A stretch of DNA of 64,000 bases from Emticicia agri (GCF_004168285.1 NZ_SEWF01000016.1:1-64000); one strand, 5' to 3'; shown: positions 47,376 to 56,678, counted from the first letter of the stretch. Notes: generated by a model from the letters alone, not told the origin. Translations and numbers: made by a program.

Positions 47376-47425
47376 GTCTTTCAGGTTTTCACAAAGACCT
47401 GAATACATGGTTTGGTATTCAAGAC
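47376..47425 (-). ncRNA. Possible three-way-junction leader element upstream of nrdA
   Basis: Three nested pairings fit together: GTCTT/AAGAC (47376-47380 with 47421-47425) encloses TCAGGT/ACCTGA (47381-47386 with 47397-47402) and ATAC/GTAT (47403-47406 with 47415-47418). The third can extend to GAATAC/GTATTC in competition with the second. This would form a compact junction in the nrdA leader. I match it to no known riboswitch class. Confidence 0.3.
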
Positions 47426-47729
47426 AGTTGTGTAAAATTAACAAAATCTTAAGGGTTGAAAAAACCGTACTTCTATACCATTTTAGCAACAGTAAAAAAG
47501 TCTAATATTAAGAAAATGTTAAGACCTAATAATCAAACAGTTAGTATTGAGGAAGGTAGAAAAAATCAAATTAAAAAGTTATCCACAAAGTTGTACACAA
47601 CTCTTAATAGGTTTTCTTAGTAAAAATTTACGTAGTGTATAGTAAGGTTTTGGTTGACAAATGTAAATATTTAATTTTCAGAAAAAAAAGAAAATTCTGA
47701 AAAAGTTATCCACATTGAAAATTCCTTCC

Positions 47730-48401
47730 TTAATCATGACATTCCATCAGCAGAAGATCACCTTTTTCGTAAGAAATCCTGACAATTCCGTCTTCGGCTG
47801 CTTCATTACTGCTTCCTGTCCTATAACCGAGCATAAGTGATTCATTATCAAGCTTATATAGTAAATTTTCTGTTCGTATGCCTTCAACAGTACCAACAGG
47901 TATCAAAGAGATGGGTGAACCTTTCGTAAACCACTTCTCAAAGGTGTTTGGGGTAGGTAATAAGGGGTATATTACTGAATAATCGTCTATTAGAACGACC
48001 CGAAGTTTACTTTTGTAACGTACAATATTGGTCATATTACTGATAGAATGGTCGGCTCTGCGCCCTGTTGCCCATACTACATTCACGGCAGGGAACCCCC
48101 GACTTATCAACATATCGAAGGCTTTCTCCAAATCCGTTTTTTCCTGGTCAGGCGTATGAATAACCTCAATCGGATATTGACTTTTCTCGATTTCTGTTAA
48201 GTCAATGTTAACATCAAAATCGCCTAAAAGTACATCAACTTTAATACCTAATTCAATTACCCGATAAATAGCCTGGTCTAAAACAACCACGAAAGGACTC
48301 CACTCCAGCAAGTGTCCCAACAACTCAAAACTGCATGCTTCACCATTGGCAATAATCAATGCAGGTTCTTGTTTTTCTCTAACAATATGATGAGACGACA
48401 T
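47730..48401 (-). CDS. Thiamine diphosphokinase
   Basis: A 223-residue enzyme converting thiamine to thiamine diphosphate with ATP. The family motifs are all visible: ANGEACSF near the start, VLLGDFDVNID near 60-70, HTPDQEKTDLEKA near 82-94 and ATGRRADHSISNM near 111-123. The C-terminal beta-domain forms the thiamine pocket. I see no TPP riboswitch upstream. It is followed downstream by the long nrdA control region. Its own promoter is not obvious. Confidence 0.9.
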   Translation of the reverse strand: MSSHHIVREKQEPALIIANGEACSFELLGHLLEWSPFVVVLDQAIYRVIELGIKVDVLLGDFDVNIDLTEIEKSQYPIEVIHTPDQEKTDLEKAFDMLISRGFPAVNVVWATGRRADHSISNMTNIVRYKSKLRVVLIDDYSVIYPLLPTPNTFEKWFTKGSPISLIPVGTVEGIRTENLLYKLDNESLMLGYRTGSSNEAAEDGIVRISYEKGDLLLMECHD

Positions 48402-48533
48402 TCAGAAACAAAATTAGAAACTAAGGTAAATAACTAACGCCGGGAGCCTCGGTAGAAGTTCTCAATAGTTAAGAATAATTTTTCGGGTCCTGGTCGCACA
48501 ATAGCTAAGTTGCTAAGTGCCAGAAGATAAGCG

Positions 48534-49133
48534 TTATTTCATAGCAGACAGTTTTCCTAAATCAATATCTTCAAGGGTTGCCTTGATTTTATCCATAGAC
48601 ACATTATTGCCTTTTACACTCACCACAAAACGATTGGCAAGTAGCACTGCCAGTTCACCGTCTTTGTTAGTATTGCTGTATTTTTCAAATGCCTTGTGGT
48701 CTTTATAGGTAGTTGTTTTTTCATAGCCCGATTCATTCTCTTTATCTACATCTACCATTGCCCAGGCAGCCATACCCATAATAGCTCCGGTGCCGGCCAC
48801 ATCTACAATGCTTACCTCTATTGAGCTATCTCCTTCCCGGTATTTTCCATTAGCAGTTGATACCTTAAAGCCCATGGCACCTGTTTTCTCACTCGATGCC
48901 TCAGTACGAGGCAATCCGTCAGCATCGGCAGGGAGCAATTCTTTCAACACTTTGGCATCTACTACTTCAGTGGGGCCATCTTTCGACATTTTCTCGGCTT
49001 CTTGTGCAATGTTCTCTAAAGCTTCTACCGCAGTTTTAGGTTCTTCTTTCTTTTCTTCTTCGTCTTTACTTCCGCAGCCTGCTGATAAAAAAGTGGTAGC
49101 CAGTAATAAGGCCAGTAGTTTGACAGTTTTCAT
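48534..49133 (-). CDS. Lipoprotein, unknown function
   Basis: From ATG 49133, about 199 residues starting MKTVKLLALLLATTFLSAGC, a textbook lipoprotein signal (LSAGC). The earlier in-frame start at 49178 would put 15 extra residues before it and is unlikely. An acidic linker (KDEEEKKEEPKTAVEALENI) precedes a compact domain with GKYREGDSSIEVSIVDVAGT near 97-116 and a C-terminal helix (SMDKIKATLEDIDLGKLSAM). Family not recognised. Confidence 0.78.
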   Translation of the reverse strand: MKTVKLLALLLATTFLSAGCGSKDEEEKKEEPKTAVEALENIAQEAEKMSKDGPTEVVDAKVLKELLPADADGLPRTEASSEKTGAMGFKVSTANGKYREGDSSIEVSIVDVAGTGAIMGMAAWAMVDVDKENESGYEKTTTYKDHKAFEKYSNTNKDGELAVLLANRFVVSVKGNNVSMDKIKATLEDIDLGKLSAMK

Positions 49134-49199
49134 GATTAGTAAGTAGTTTAAGGGTAAAATTTCAAGAAATATAGGCACTTTTTGAAAAACAAAAAATGA

Positions 49200-49233
49200 T
49201 TTGCTGTAATTTAAATTGAGGCTGCTAACTTTG
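49200..49233 (+). promoter_or_regulatory. Promoter for the ispE operon
   Basis: TTTG at 49200-49203 and TAACTTTG at 49226-49233, 22 bases apart, match the Bacteroidota consensus. The ATG is 20 bases downstream. Confidence 0.6.
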
Positions 49234-49252
49234 ATTTTTTATTGTCTGACAG

Positions 49253-50071
49253 ATGCTTACTTTCCCAAACGCTAAAATAAATATAGGGCTTACTATTACT
49301 GAAAAACGCCCTGATGGATTCCACAACATTGAGTCTGTTTTTTATCCTGTAAACTGGTGCGATGCTTTAGAAATTGTACACGCTCCACAGTTTCATTTTC
49401 AGAGTACAGGCCTGCCAATTCCGGGCAGCGAGAATAGTAATCTTTGCCTAAAGGCCTATCATCTCTTAGCTAATAATCACCCGGAAATGAGTAAGCAATC
49501 TGCTCATTTTCATTTGCATAAAGTAATACCTATGGGTGCCGGATTAGGGGGTGGCTCGGCTGATGGAGCTTTTGCGCTGAAGATACTCAACGAAATTTTT
49601 GAATTAGGCTTAAGCACTGCCGATTTACAGCAATATGCACGTCAGTTAGGTTCAGACTGCGCTTTTTTTATTGAAAATCGTCCGGTATTTTGTTTCAATA
49701 AAGGAGACGAATTTGAAGAATTTTCATTAAATTTAAAAGATAAATTTATCGTACTGGTTAATCCGTCAATTCATATTTCAACCGCCGAAGCTTATGCCGG
49801 AGTAATACCAAAAAAAGCTGAAATACCGCTAAAAGAAGCATTAAAATTACCGTTAAATAAATGGGAGGGCATTATTAAAAACGATTTTGAAGAAAATTTG
49901 TTATGGAAATATCCGACCATTGCAGCCACTAAAAAAATACTGTATGAACAAGGTGCCCTCTATGCTTCTATGACAGGCTCCGGTTCTACTGTCTATGGTA
50001 TTTTTGAAACAGAAAAAGACTTAAAAGTAAAATTTCCTGACTTTGCTATCTGGCAGGGTTATTTAAACTGA
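49253..50071 (+). CDS. ispE: 4-diphosphocytidyl-2-C-methyl-D-erythritol kinase
   Basis: A 272-residue GHMP kinase that phosphorylates CDP-methylerythritol in the non-mevalonate isoprenoid pathway. AKINIGLTITEKRPDGFHNI near 6-25 is the IspE N-terminus, and the ATP-binding loop is PMGAGLGGGSADGAF near 93-107. The C-terminal TGSGSTVYGIF segment completes the fold. A good promoter lies just upstream and a COX3-like gene follows after 19 bases. Confidence 0.96.
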   Translation: MLTFPNAKINIGLTITEKRPDGFHNIESVFYPVNWCDALEIVHAPQFHFQSTGLPIPGSENSNLCLKAYHLLANNHPEMSKQSAHFHLHKVIPMGAGLGGGSADGAFALKILNEIFELGLSTADLQQYARQLGSDCAFFIENRPVFCFNKGDEFEEFSLNLKDKFIVLVNPSIHISTAEAYAGVIPKKAEIPLKEALKLPLNKWEGIIKNDFEENLLWKYPTIAATKKILYEQGALYASMTGSGSTVYGIFETEKDLKVKFPDFAIWQGYLN

Positions 50072-50090
50072 TGTAAGACTACCAAAGAGA

Positions 50091-50699
50091 ATGCTGAAAG
50101 AATTAACAAAACGCCGTGAACCATTTTCATTCATGCTTTATCTAAGCATTGTGGGAAGTAGTCTGGTATTTTTTTTCATTATTCTCGTTTTTATTACTAA
50201 AGAAGTCAGTAATCAGCCCATTACCCTGAAAATACCTGGGGTATTCTGGGCAAGTACCTGTATAATCTTAACAAGTAGCTCAACACTTCATTGGGCCAAT
50301 AAGGCATTCAGGCAAGAAAGATTTCGCAGTTATCGGCTAAATATCAGTCTGACTTTGTTGTGTGGCATAGCTTTTATGGTTTTACAAGCCTGGGGGTGGC
50401 GACAGATGTTTATGAAAGGAATAACCATGAGCAACAGTACCGGAGGGATGTTTATTTATATTTTATCCGGTTTACATCTGGCTCATGCTTTAGGTGGTAT
50501 TATTGCGTTGGCTGTGGCTAATAACGACGCCTTTAAACGCATGGAATATGTAGATTCTTATGTTTATAGCGTAAATCCTCCTAACCAGTTAAAACTGCGG
50601 TTAATCAGCATCTACTGGCATTTTATTGATGCCTTATGGCTTCTTTTATTTATTTTTCTACTATACCATGCTTCACAAAACCCGGGGAATAGTCATTAA
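50091..50699 (+). CDS. Cytochrome c oxidase subunit III-like protein
   Basis: A 202-residue membrane protein with five predicted helices (about 12-36, 48-66, 82-102, 118-140, 170-194). The family hallmarks are SGLHLAHALGGIIAL near 125-139 and YWHFIDALWLLLFIFLLY near 174-191. It would be a structural subunit of a haem-copper oxidase. Subunits I and II are not in the window, so either the genes are split or it belongs to an oxidase encoded elsewhere. It overlaps recO by 32 bases. Confidence 0.9.
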   Translation: MLKELTKRREPFSFMLYLSIVGSSLVFFFIILVFITKEVSNQPITLKIPGVFWASTCIILTSSSTLHWANKAFRQERFRSYRLNISLTLLCGIAFMVLQAWGWRQMFMKGITMSNSTGGMFIYILSGLHLAHALGGIIALAVANNDAFKRMEYVDSYVYSVNPPNQLKLRLISIYWHFIDALWLLLFIFLLYHASQNPGNSH

Positions 50700-51357
50700 T
50701 TATATTCGTTACCGTGAGACGTCTATCATTACCAAAATTTATACAGAAAAATTTGGTATACAATCATATATAGAAAATGGCGTAAGAAGCAGTAAAGGCA
50801 AAAACAGGATTGCCCTTTTTCAGCCACTCACTTTGCTGGATTTAGTTTTGTATCATGACGATAAAAAAGAGATTCATCGTATTTCCGAAATCAAATCGGC
50901 CTATCCGTTCAAAACCTTGCCTTATGACGTATATAAGTCAAGCATTGCTATGTTTTTAGATGAAATACTGAATAAAACGCTGAAAGAAAGCAACGAAAAT
51001 CAGGTCTTATTCGATTTTCTTTATCATTCTTTTGTATTCCTCGATGAAACCGAGCAGCATTTCGAGAATTTTCACCTGATTTTTTTATTGAAATATACTT
51101 TCTTTTTAGGATTTTCTCCGCAGGATGCTAACGAAATTATGACCCAGTTTCGTGAAGCGAATATCATCATTCCGTTTGATTCAGACTATAAAGCCCTGAT
51201 GAACAGCCTGATTGTCGCAGATTATCAGACACCGATTCCGATGAGTCGAGGGGCACGGAATCATTTACTGGAAGTGATTATTTTATTCTATCAGTTGCAT
51301 GTAGAAGATTTCGGCGACATTAAATCTTTACAGGTGCTACGAGAGGTACTGAGCTAA
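50668..51357 (+). CDS. recO: DNA repair protein RecO
   Basis: A 229-residue RecO that helps load RecA onto SSB-coated single-stranded DNA with RecR. It begins MLHKTRGIVINYIRYRETSI, the OB-fold N-terminal domain. The start at 50668 fits the family and gives a 32-base overlap with the COX3-like gene, implying coupled translation; a longer frame from 50626 is unlikely. The usual zinc-binding cysteines are absent, as in many Bacteroidota RecO proteins. Confidence 0.92.
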   Translation: MLHKTRGIVINYIRYRETSIITKIYTEKFGIQSYIENGVRSSKGKNRIALFQPLTLLDLVLYHDDKKEIHRISEIKSAYPFKTLPYDVYKSSIAMFLDEILNKTLKESNENQVLFDFLYHSFVFLDETEQHFENFHLIFLLKYTFFLGFSPQDANEIMTQFREANIIIPFDSDYKALMNSLIVADYQTPIPMSRGARNHLLEVIILFYQLHVEDFGDIKSLQVLREVLS

Positions 51358-51419
51358 ATACAAAATTGTTTCTACCAAACCTGTCGTACCAGATTCAGCC
51401 AATAATTAACCCGATGGCT

Positions 51420-51716
51420 TTATTTACTTCCGAGTATGAGGTATAAGAAAAATATAAAGGCCACATCAATCAGCGGAATAAATCCTATTCTTAACGACAA
51501 AGGATAATTACCGGAAAAGAACTTTATCCAGGCAAAAATCTGTGTAATCAGAATTAATACCGGCAATAAAAATGTGGCCCATAAAATTACCCAGAGCAGT
51601 GTGTTTTTTTCTGAACCCGGGGCATCGAACATCATGGGCGACATCATGGCCATCATAATAGCAGGTACCAGGGCAAGCACCCAAAGAACATTAAAAACCA
51701 AGGCTGTTGTTTTCAT
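51420..51716 (-). CDS. Small membrane protein, unknown function
   Basis: 98 residues with three hydrophobic segments (about 5-28, 40-66, 75-96). It has a Met-rich patch (MMAMMSPMM) after the first helix. No recognised family. A stand-alone gene between recO and the protease. Confidence 0.65.
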   Translation of the reverse strand: MKTTALVFNVLWVLALVPAIMMAMMSPMMFDAPGSEKNTLLWVILWATFLLPVLILITQIFAWIKFFSGNYPLSLRIGFIPLIDVAFIFFLYLILGSK

Positions 51717-51936
51717 AAAATAATTGAGATAAAGAAATATATTACATCGGCAATAAAAAATAGCTCTGACGTTACGGTTTATCAGAAATATCTATGCCAG
51801 CGCTACCAGCAACCAGATAAATACAGCTTTTATTAAACATAAGACTTCTTTTACCACAGAATCAATTAAGGAAAACTATATTGTTTTCTTGCTGTTAAAT
51901 CTCCAATTTTGTTTTCTTATTCATTTGTCGGTACCT

Positions 51937-54900
51937 ATGAAAAAACTTCTACAACTTATCATACTTGCCTTAGGCATTTCTCCTTTTTCAGGCAAGGCAC
52001 AACAGATAAGCTTTACGCCTCCTGCTGCAAATTCGAAATTAAAATTAGGGTTAGCACAAATTGCTGTATTAGCTGCTAATAATCAACTGCTTGATAGTCG
52101 CTCTCTCAATAATTACAATCTATATCAGTTTAAAGACCAGCATGAAAAAATCTTAGTTGATGTAATTGCTAAAGCTGATATAGCCGCCTTGCAGAAAGAA
52201 CTCAACGCTGCGGCAGTTGAAATGATAAGTGCCTCTAAAAAAAGAGTTACCTGCTGGGTAGAAATAGATAAAATTACAGGATTAACCGAAACAGCAAAAA
52301 ATATTTCATGGATTCAGCCTGTCATAAAACCGCTTAATAATTCGGGGCCGGTTATGTCTCAGGGCGACTCTGCCCAACGCTCGGGTATTGCACGCCAGAT
52401 AACAGGGCTTAACGGCACAGGTGTAAAAATAGGCGTTCTTTCTGATAGTTATGATTTGTTAGGAGGAGCCAATGCAGGTGTAATTGCCGGAGAATTACCG
52501 GGCACAGGCAATCCTGATGGATTTACTACGCCTGTAACAGTTTTGAGCGAGTCGTTAAGTGGTGGCGCAGATGAAGGTAGAGCCATGATAGAAATTATAC
52601 ACGATGTAGCTCCGGGAGCCCAGTTGTATTATTATTCTGCTTTCAATGGTGAAGCTGACTTTGCCAATGGCATCAGAGCCCTGGCGGCGGCAGGCTGTAA
52701 AATTATTGTTGATGACATCACCTATCTGCTTGAGCCTTTCTTTCAGGATGGCTTAATTGCACAGGCGGTTGATGAAGTAACCGCCAACTATGGCGTATCG
52801 TACTATTCTTCGGCAGGAAATTCAAGCAATAGTTCTTACGAAGCCCCCTATCTGGCATCGACTTTTCAGCCGTTCTCAAATAGTACTGAAACCGCCCATA
52901 ATTTCGGCACTACTGGCAACCCTTTATATTATCTGCCTATTCAGGTGATAGGCGGAATGACGCTAACCTTGGAGTGGGACGACCCTTATTTCAGTACGGG
53001 AAATGGCTCACTCGGTGCAAGCTCCGACCTTAATATTTATTTGCTTATAAACAATGGGAATGGTTATCAGGTAGTAGCTTCCAGTATAGATAGCAATATT
53101 GGTGCTGACCCGGCAGAATTATTCGGTATAAATGGTTCAGGTACGGCCTATATTCTGATTACTAAAAAAGGCGGAACTAACCCCAGAAATATAAAATTCA
53201 TAGGTTTTCGTGGATTAAGCTGGGCTGTTACTCCCACTACTGTCGCAGGTATTAAAGCGTCAACCATCATAGGGCATCATAATGCTACTAATACCATTGC
53301 AGTAGGGGCTGCCAGTTATGACAAAACACCTGCCTATGGGGTGAATCCTCCTGTTGCTGAGTCCTATACTTCTCGTGGTGGTACGCCCATTTACAGGTCT
53401 ATCTCGGGTGATTTGCTTCCGACTCCCATTATCAGACAAAAACCCGAAATAGTGGCCCCTGATAATGCCAATACCTCTTTTTTCATTGCCGGATATGACT
53501 ATGAAAATGATGGCAAGCCCAATTTTAACGGCACATCTGCTTCTGCTCCTCATGCAGCGGCGGTGGCAGGTCTGATGTTACAGGGGAATCCCAGCCTGAC
53601 TCCGGGCGGCATAAAAACAGCCCTGATAAATTCATGCGTGGATATGGACGACACTACCACACCAGGCTTTGACACAGGTTTTGATTATGCAACCGGCAAT
53701 GGCCTTATTAGAGCCGATGCGGCTGTTTTAAGCACCCTGAACCCTAACTGTCCGCCAGTCAATGTTACCATTACCCGAGCCACTACTTTTTGCGAAGGAG
53801 ATTCTGTAATTTTTGATGCCAACAATGCTTCAGGCTATACTTTTCAATGGAAAAGAAACGGTACTGACTTACCCAATCAAACACAAGCTCGCCTGATAGT
53901 TAAAGAATCTGGGCTTTATTCAGTAGCTATTACCAATATCAATTGTACCTTGTCTTCTATAGCTATCAGAGCCACTGCCAAATTAGGCGTTCCTGCACCC
54001 ACTACTGTCAGCAAAACCATTAGTCAGGGAACAGTCATCACAACCGGAAACGGGCTACAGGCCAGTAGCAACTGCCATCCTCATCAAACCGCTACTTATG
54101 CGGGGCCTACCATAGGTTATGACAATGGCAATAAAAATGGTCCTGACCCCACTGCAACAGTTACCGGAATAAACGGCACTATTTTACTCACAAGAGTGTC
54201 CATCAGGTGGCGTAAAAGAAGCGGTGGAACCATCAACGATTGCGGAACTACTGGTGGTAGTAATAATCCGTTTAATGATGAGGTATCATTCAAGTTAATA
54301 GCGCCAGATAATACCACTATTAATCTGCTTAATGCCAATACTTATTCATTTTCGGGAAGTTATGTAGGTACCGTTACTACTGTATTTGAAGACGGCGGCG
54401 CCGTATTAGGCACTATTCCTGCGTCGGGCACATTTAATCCGGCTCAAAGTCTGAGTTTATTAGATGGAAGAAATCCTAATGGTGTATGGAAACTGATAGC
54501 CAACGATGATGCGGCGGCAGACCCTCTGTGTGTAGAAGGGTTTTCTGTTACGGTTTATACCAATGGTACAGGAGTAGCCAGTACTATAACCTGGTGGGAT
54601 AGCCCATCTAATGGCACACAGGTAGGCACAGGTAATGAGTATATTCCAACTAATACCAGCCCCGGCACCTATACGTATTATGCCGAAGCTAATTGCGCAG
54701 GTAGCGGATTAAGTTGTCAGACAAGCATTCGTAAACCTGCTACCTTGACTATTGTTCCGGGCTGTGTAACACAGGCAGGTACAGTAAATGGGAATACAAA
54801 TGCCTGTGCGGGCAACAACAGCGGTACCTTAACTTTATCGGGGCATACAGGTACTATTCTCAGATGGGAATCGTCTGTCAACAATTTTGCTACCATTACC

Positions 54901-56148
54901 ACTATCAACAATACTACTACCACACAGAATTATTCGAATCTGACACAAACTACGCAATTCAGAGCTGTAGTAAAAAATGGGTCTTGTACCGAAGCCAATG
55001 CTACTCCTGCCACCATTACTGTTACTACCATTGCCGCTACAGCCAGCAATACAGGTCCTTATGATGTAGGGCAAACTATTCAGCTAACAGCCACCGGAGG
55101 TAGTACCTATAGCTGGGCAGGCCCGAATGCTTTCAGTAGTAGCAATAATCCGGCTACTATCCCCAATGCTACTCTTGCTATGGCAGGAACTTATACCGTA
55201 ACTGTTACACAAAATTCCTGTTCGGCAAGTGCTACTACCCTCGTATCAGTAAGTGATAGCAATCCTTGTAGTAAAGTAGTAGATTTTGATTATGTACTGG
55301 CAGGCAATCCGTTTGATTACAAGTTTCCATTAGTTAATAATATGGTGATTGCACAAGTGCCTGAAGAAACCTCTATTGTGATTAACCCTATCTGTGAGTC
55401 TGTAACTATCGAGAGTTTCAGAATGCTTTTACAAGGCCCTGCTCCATTTCAGAATCATGAAACTATTGAAAGTGTCCCTATCTATGCCCTCTTTAACAAT
55501 ACAGGCAACAATGTCTTAGGGCGTCATTTACCTGTGGGTAATTATACCCTTACCGTAACAGGTTATAATCAGGCTAACGCACAGGGCAGCATTACTTATG
55601 GCCCTACTGTTATTAATTTCAGCATCGTTGCCGGTAATGTAAGTATTGCTACCCCAACCTTTGACGTTAATTCACTCTGTGCAGGTGGTTCTAATACTTT
55701 TAATGTTAATTTTTCTACCACAGGCACATTTGCACCGGGCAACCAGTTTGAAGTGCAATTATCAGACTTATACAGTTCATTCGATAACCCTGTAGTGATT
55801 GGTACGTCCAATAATGCCGGAAATGTTGCTTGTACTATTCCTGCCAACGTTATAGCAGGTAATCAGTATAAAATCAGGGTTGTTTCTACTAACCCTACCA
55901 TCAATAGCAATTCTAATGGTACTACCATCAGTATTACCTCAAGTGCATTAACTTTAGTAAGCCCTGATGATAATTATACAGGAGCTACGCTTATTAAAAA
56001 AGCCGGAGAGACCATCAACGCCACTAATAAGATATTTACTCCGTCAAATATCAGTTATGAGGCCGGTAATGCGGTTATTTTAGGAGCAGGGTTTCAGGTA
56101 GATAATCAGGCGGTTTTCAGAGCCGAAATAAAAACTTGCTATAACTAA
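51937..56148 (+). CDS. Giant secreted S8/S53-like serine protease with P-domain
   Basis: From ATG 51937, 1403 residues (an earlier in-frame start at 51889 adds 16 residues before the signal). Signal peptide about 1-22, propeptide-like region to about 155, then a subtilase-fold catalytic domain (about 158-620). Asp170 (GVLSDS) and Ser534 (NGTSASAP) are present, but the His-bearing HGT block is replaced by DEGRAM with Glu213. This suggests a sedolisin-like Ser-Glu-Asp arrangement. A proprotein-convertase P-domain (about 735-878), two or three Ig-like or PKD-like domains and a C-terminal coathanger-stack domain (about 1350-1403) follow. Secretion to the surface is inferred. Confidence 0.88.
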   Translation: MKKLLQLIILALGISPFSGKAQQISFTPPAANSKLKLGLAQIAVLAANNQLLDSRSLNNYNLYQFKDQHEKILVDVIAKADIAALQKELNAAAVEMISASKKRVTCWVEIDKITGLTETAKNISWIQPVIKPLNNSGPVMSQGDSAQRSGIARQITGLNGTGVKIGVLSDSYDLLGGANAGVIAGELPGTGNPDGFTTPVTVLSESLSGGADEGRAMIEIIHDVAPGAQLYYYSAFNGEADFANGIRALAAAGCKIIVDDITYLLEPFFQDGLIAQAVDEVTANYGVSYYSSAGNSSNSSYEAPYLASTFQPFSNSTETAHNFGTTGNPLYYLPIQVIGGMTLTLEWDDPYFSTGNGSLGASSDLNIYLLINNGNGYQVVASSIDSNIGADPAELFGINGSGTAYILITKKGGTNPRNIKFIGFRGLSWAVTPTTVAGIKASTIIGHHNATNTIAVGAASYDKTPAYGVNPPVAESYTSRGGTPIYRSISGDLLPTPIIRQKPEIVAPDNANTSFFIAGYDYENDGKPNFNGTSASAPHAAAVAGLMLQGNPSLTPGGIKTALINSCVDMDDTTTPGFDTGFDYATGNGLIRADAAVLSTLNPNCPPVNVTITRATTFCEGDSVIFDANNASGYTFQWKRNGTDLPNQTQARLIVKESGLYSVAITNINCTLSSIAIRATAKLGVPAPTTVSKTISQGTVITTGNGLQASSNCHPHQTATYAGPTIGYDNGNKNGPDPTATVTGINGTILLTRVSIRWRKRSGGTINDCGTTGGSNNPFNDEVSFKLIAPDNTTINLLNANTYSFSGSYVGTVTTVFEDGGAVLGTIPASGTFNPAQSLSLLDGRNPNGVWKLIANDDAAADPLCVEGFSVTVYTNGTGVASTITWWDSPSNGTQVGTGNEYIPTNTSPGTYTYYAEANCAGSGLSCQTSIRKPATLTIVPGCVTQAGTVNGNTNACAGNNSGTLTLSGHTGTILRWESSVNNFATITTINNTTTTQNYSNLTQTTQFRAVVKNGSCTEANATPATITVTTIAATASNTGPYDVGQTIQLTATGGSTYSWAGPNAFSSSNNPATIPNATLAMAGTYTVTVTQNSCSASATTLVSVSDSNPCSKVVDFDYVLAGNPFDYKFPLVNNMVIAQVPEETSIVINPICESVTIESFRMLLQGPAPFQNHETIESVPIYALFNNTGNNVLGRHLPVGNYTLTVTGYNQANAQGSITYGPTVINFSIVAGNVSIATPTFDVNSLCAGGSNTFNVNFSTTGTFAPGNQFEVQLSDLYSSFDNPVVIGTSNNAGNVACTIPANVIAGNQYKIRVVSTNPTINSNSNGTTISITSSALTLVSPDDNYTGATLIKKAGETINATNKIFTPSNISYEAGNAVILGAGFQVDNQAVFRAEIKTCYN

Positions 56149-56190
56149 TGAAAAAAATATAGGTATTGACGCATTATTTTGTATATAAAC

Positions 56191-56221
56191 TTTGTTTTTT
56201 GATTAAATATTTCTAATTTTG
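56191..56221 (+). promoter_or_regulatory. Promoter of ribosomal protein L31
   Basis: TTTG at 56191-56194 and TAATTTTG at 56214-56221 are separated by 19 bases, the consensus Bacteroidota spacing. Confidence 0.7.
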
Positions 56222-56265
56222 CAACCCGTTTTAGCGATTTTAAGAAGTTCAATACAAATACAGCA

Positions 56266-56511
56266 ATGAAAAAAGATATTCATCCAAATTATAGACCAGT
56301 TGTTTTCTGGGATTTATCGTCGGACTACAAATTCTTAACACGCTCTTGTGTTAATACGAAAGAAAATATTGTATGGGAAGATGGTAACGAATACCCGGTT
56401 TACAAAGTGGAGGTTAGTTCAAACTCACACCCATTCTATACTGGTAAAAATGTATTGCTTGATACAGCCGGACGTGTTGATAAATTCAACAAACGTTATG
56501 GTAAAAAATAA
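56266..56511 (+). CDS. rpmE2: 50S ribosomal protein L31, type B
   Basis: 81 residues, starting [20 protein letters not shown]. It lacks the paired zinc-binding cysteines of the type A protein (only Cys28 remains), which is the zinc-independent form. It has the type B-specific [20 protein letters not shown] core. A consensus promoter lies upstream and a very strong terminator downstream, so it is monocistronic. Confidence 0.95.
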   Translation: MKKDIHPNYRPVVFWDLSSDYKFLTRSCVNTKENIVWEDGNEYPVYKVEVSSNSHPFYTGKNVLLDTAGRVDKFNKRYGKK

Positions 56512-56528
56512 TTATCAGATTTACGTGC

Positions 56529-56566
56529 AAAAAAGGTCTTTCAGGGTTTTCTGAAAGACCTTTTTT
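56529..56566 (+). terminator. Rho-independent terminator of L31
   Basis: A perfect 16-bp stem, six-base loop and a T6 tract, beginning 18 bases after the stop codon. Confidence 0.93.
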
Positions 56567-56638
56567 GTTTCTTAATCATACACAAGAATTCATTTGAAAA
56601 AAGTGCCTTGTTTTAAGACTTGCTTTATGTATTTTAGA

Positions 56639-56646
56639 TATTTTTG
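56639..56646 (+). promoter_or_regulatory. -7 element for the membrane AraC regulator
   Basis: TATTTTTG matches TAnnTTTG about 33 bases before the ATG. The -33 partner (CTTG at 56619-56622) is slightly close. Confidence 0.4.
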
Positions 56647-56678
56647 TAGAGAAAAGCTATGCTAAAATTCCGGGAAAT

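Larger units (their letters stand above)
47211..47729. other. Long nrdA upstream region with DnaA boxes and inverted repeats
   Basis: A 519-bp non-coding stretch between two minus-strand genes. Exact DnaA boxes TTATCCACA lie at 47579-47587 and 47707-47715, and near matches at 47591-47599 (plus) and 47429-47437 (minus). AT-rich tracts fill 47640-47700. Inverted repeats are at 47253-47272, 47319-47333 and 47376-47425. It could be a DnaA-regulated nrdA control region, as known in E. coli, or an origin of replication. No promoter with both elements stood out on the minus strand. Confidence 0.6.

Noticed and set aside
48402-48533. TPP riboswitch upstream of thiamine diphosphokinase
   Set aside because: I looked for the conserved CTGAGA-containing core and found none.
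53260-53553. A 97-codon minus-strand frame inside the protease gene
   Set aside because: Overlaps the catalytic-domain coding sequence of the protease; basic and low-complexity as expected from antisense reading.
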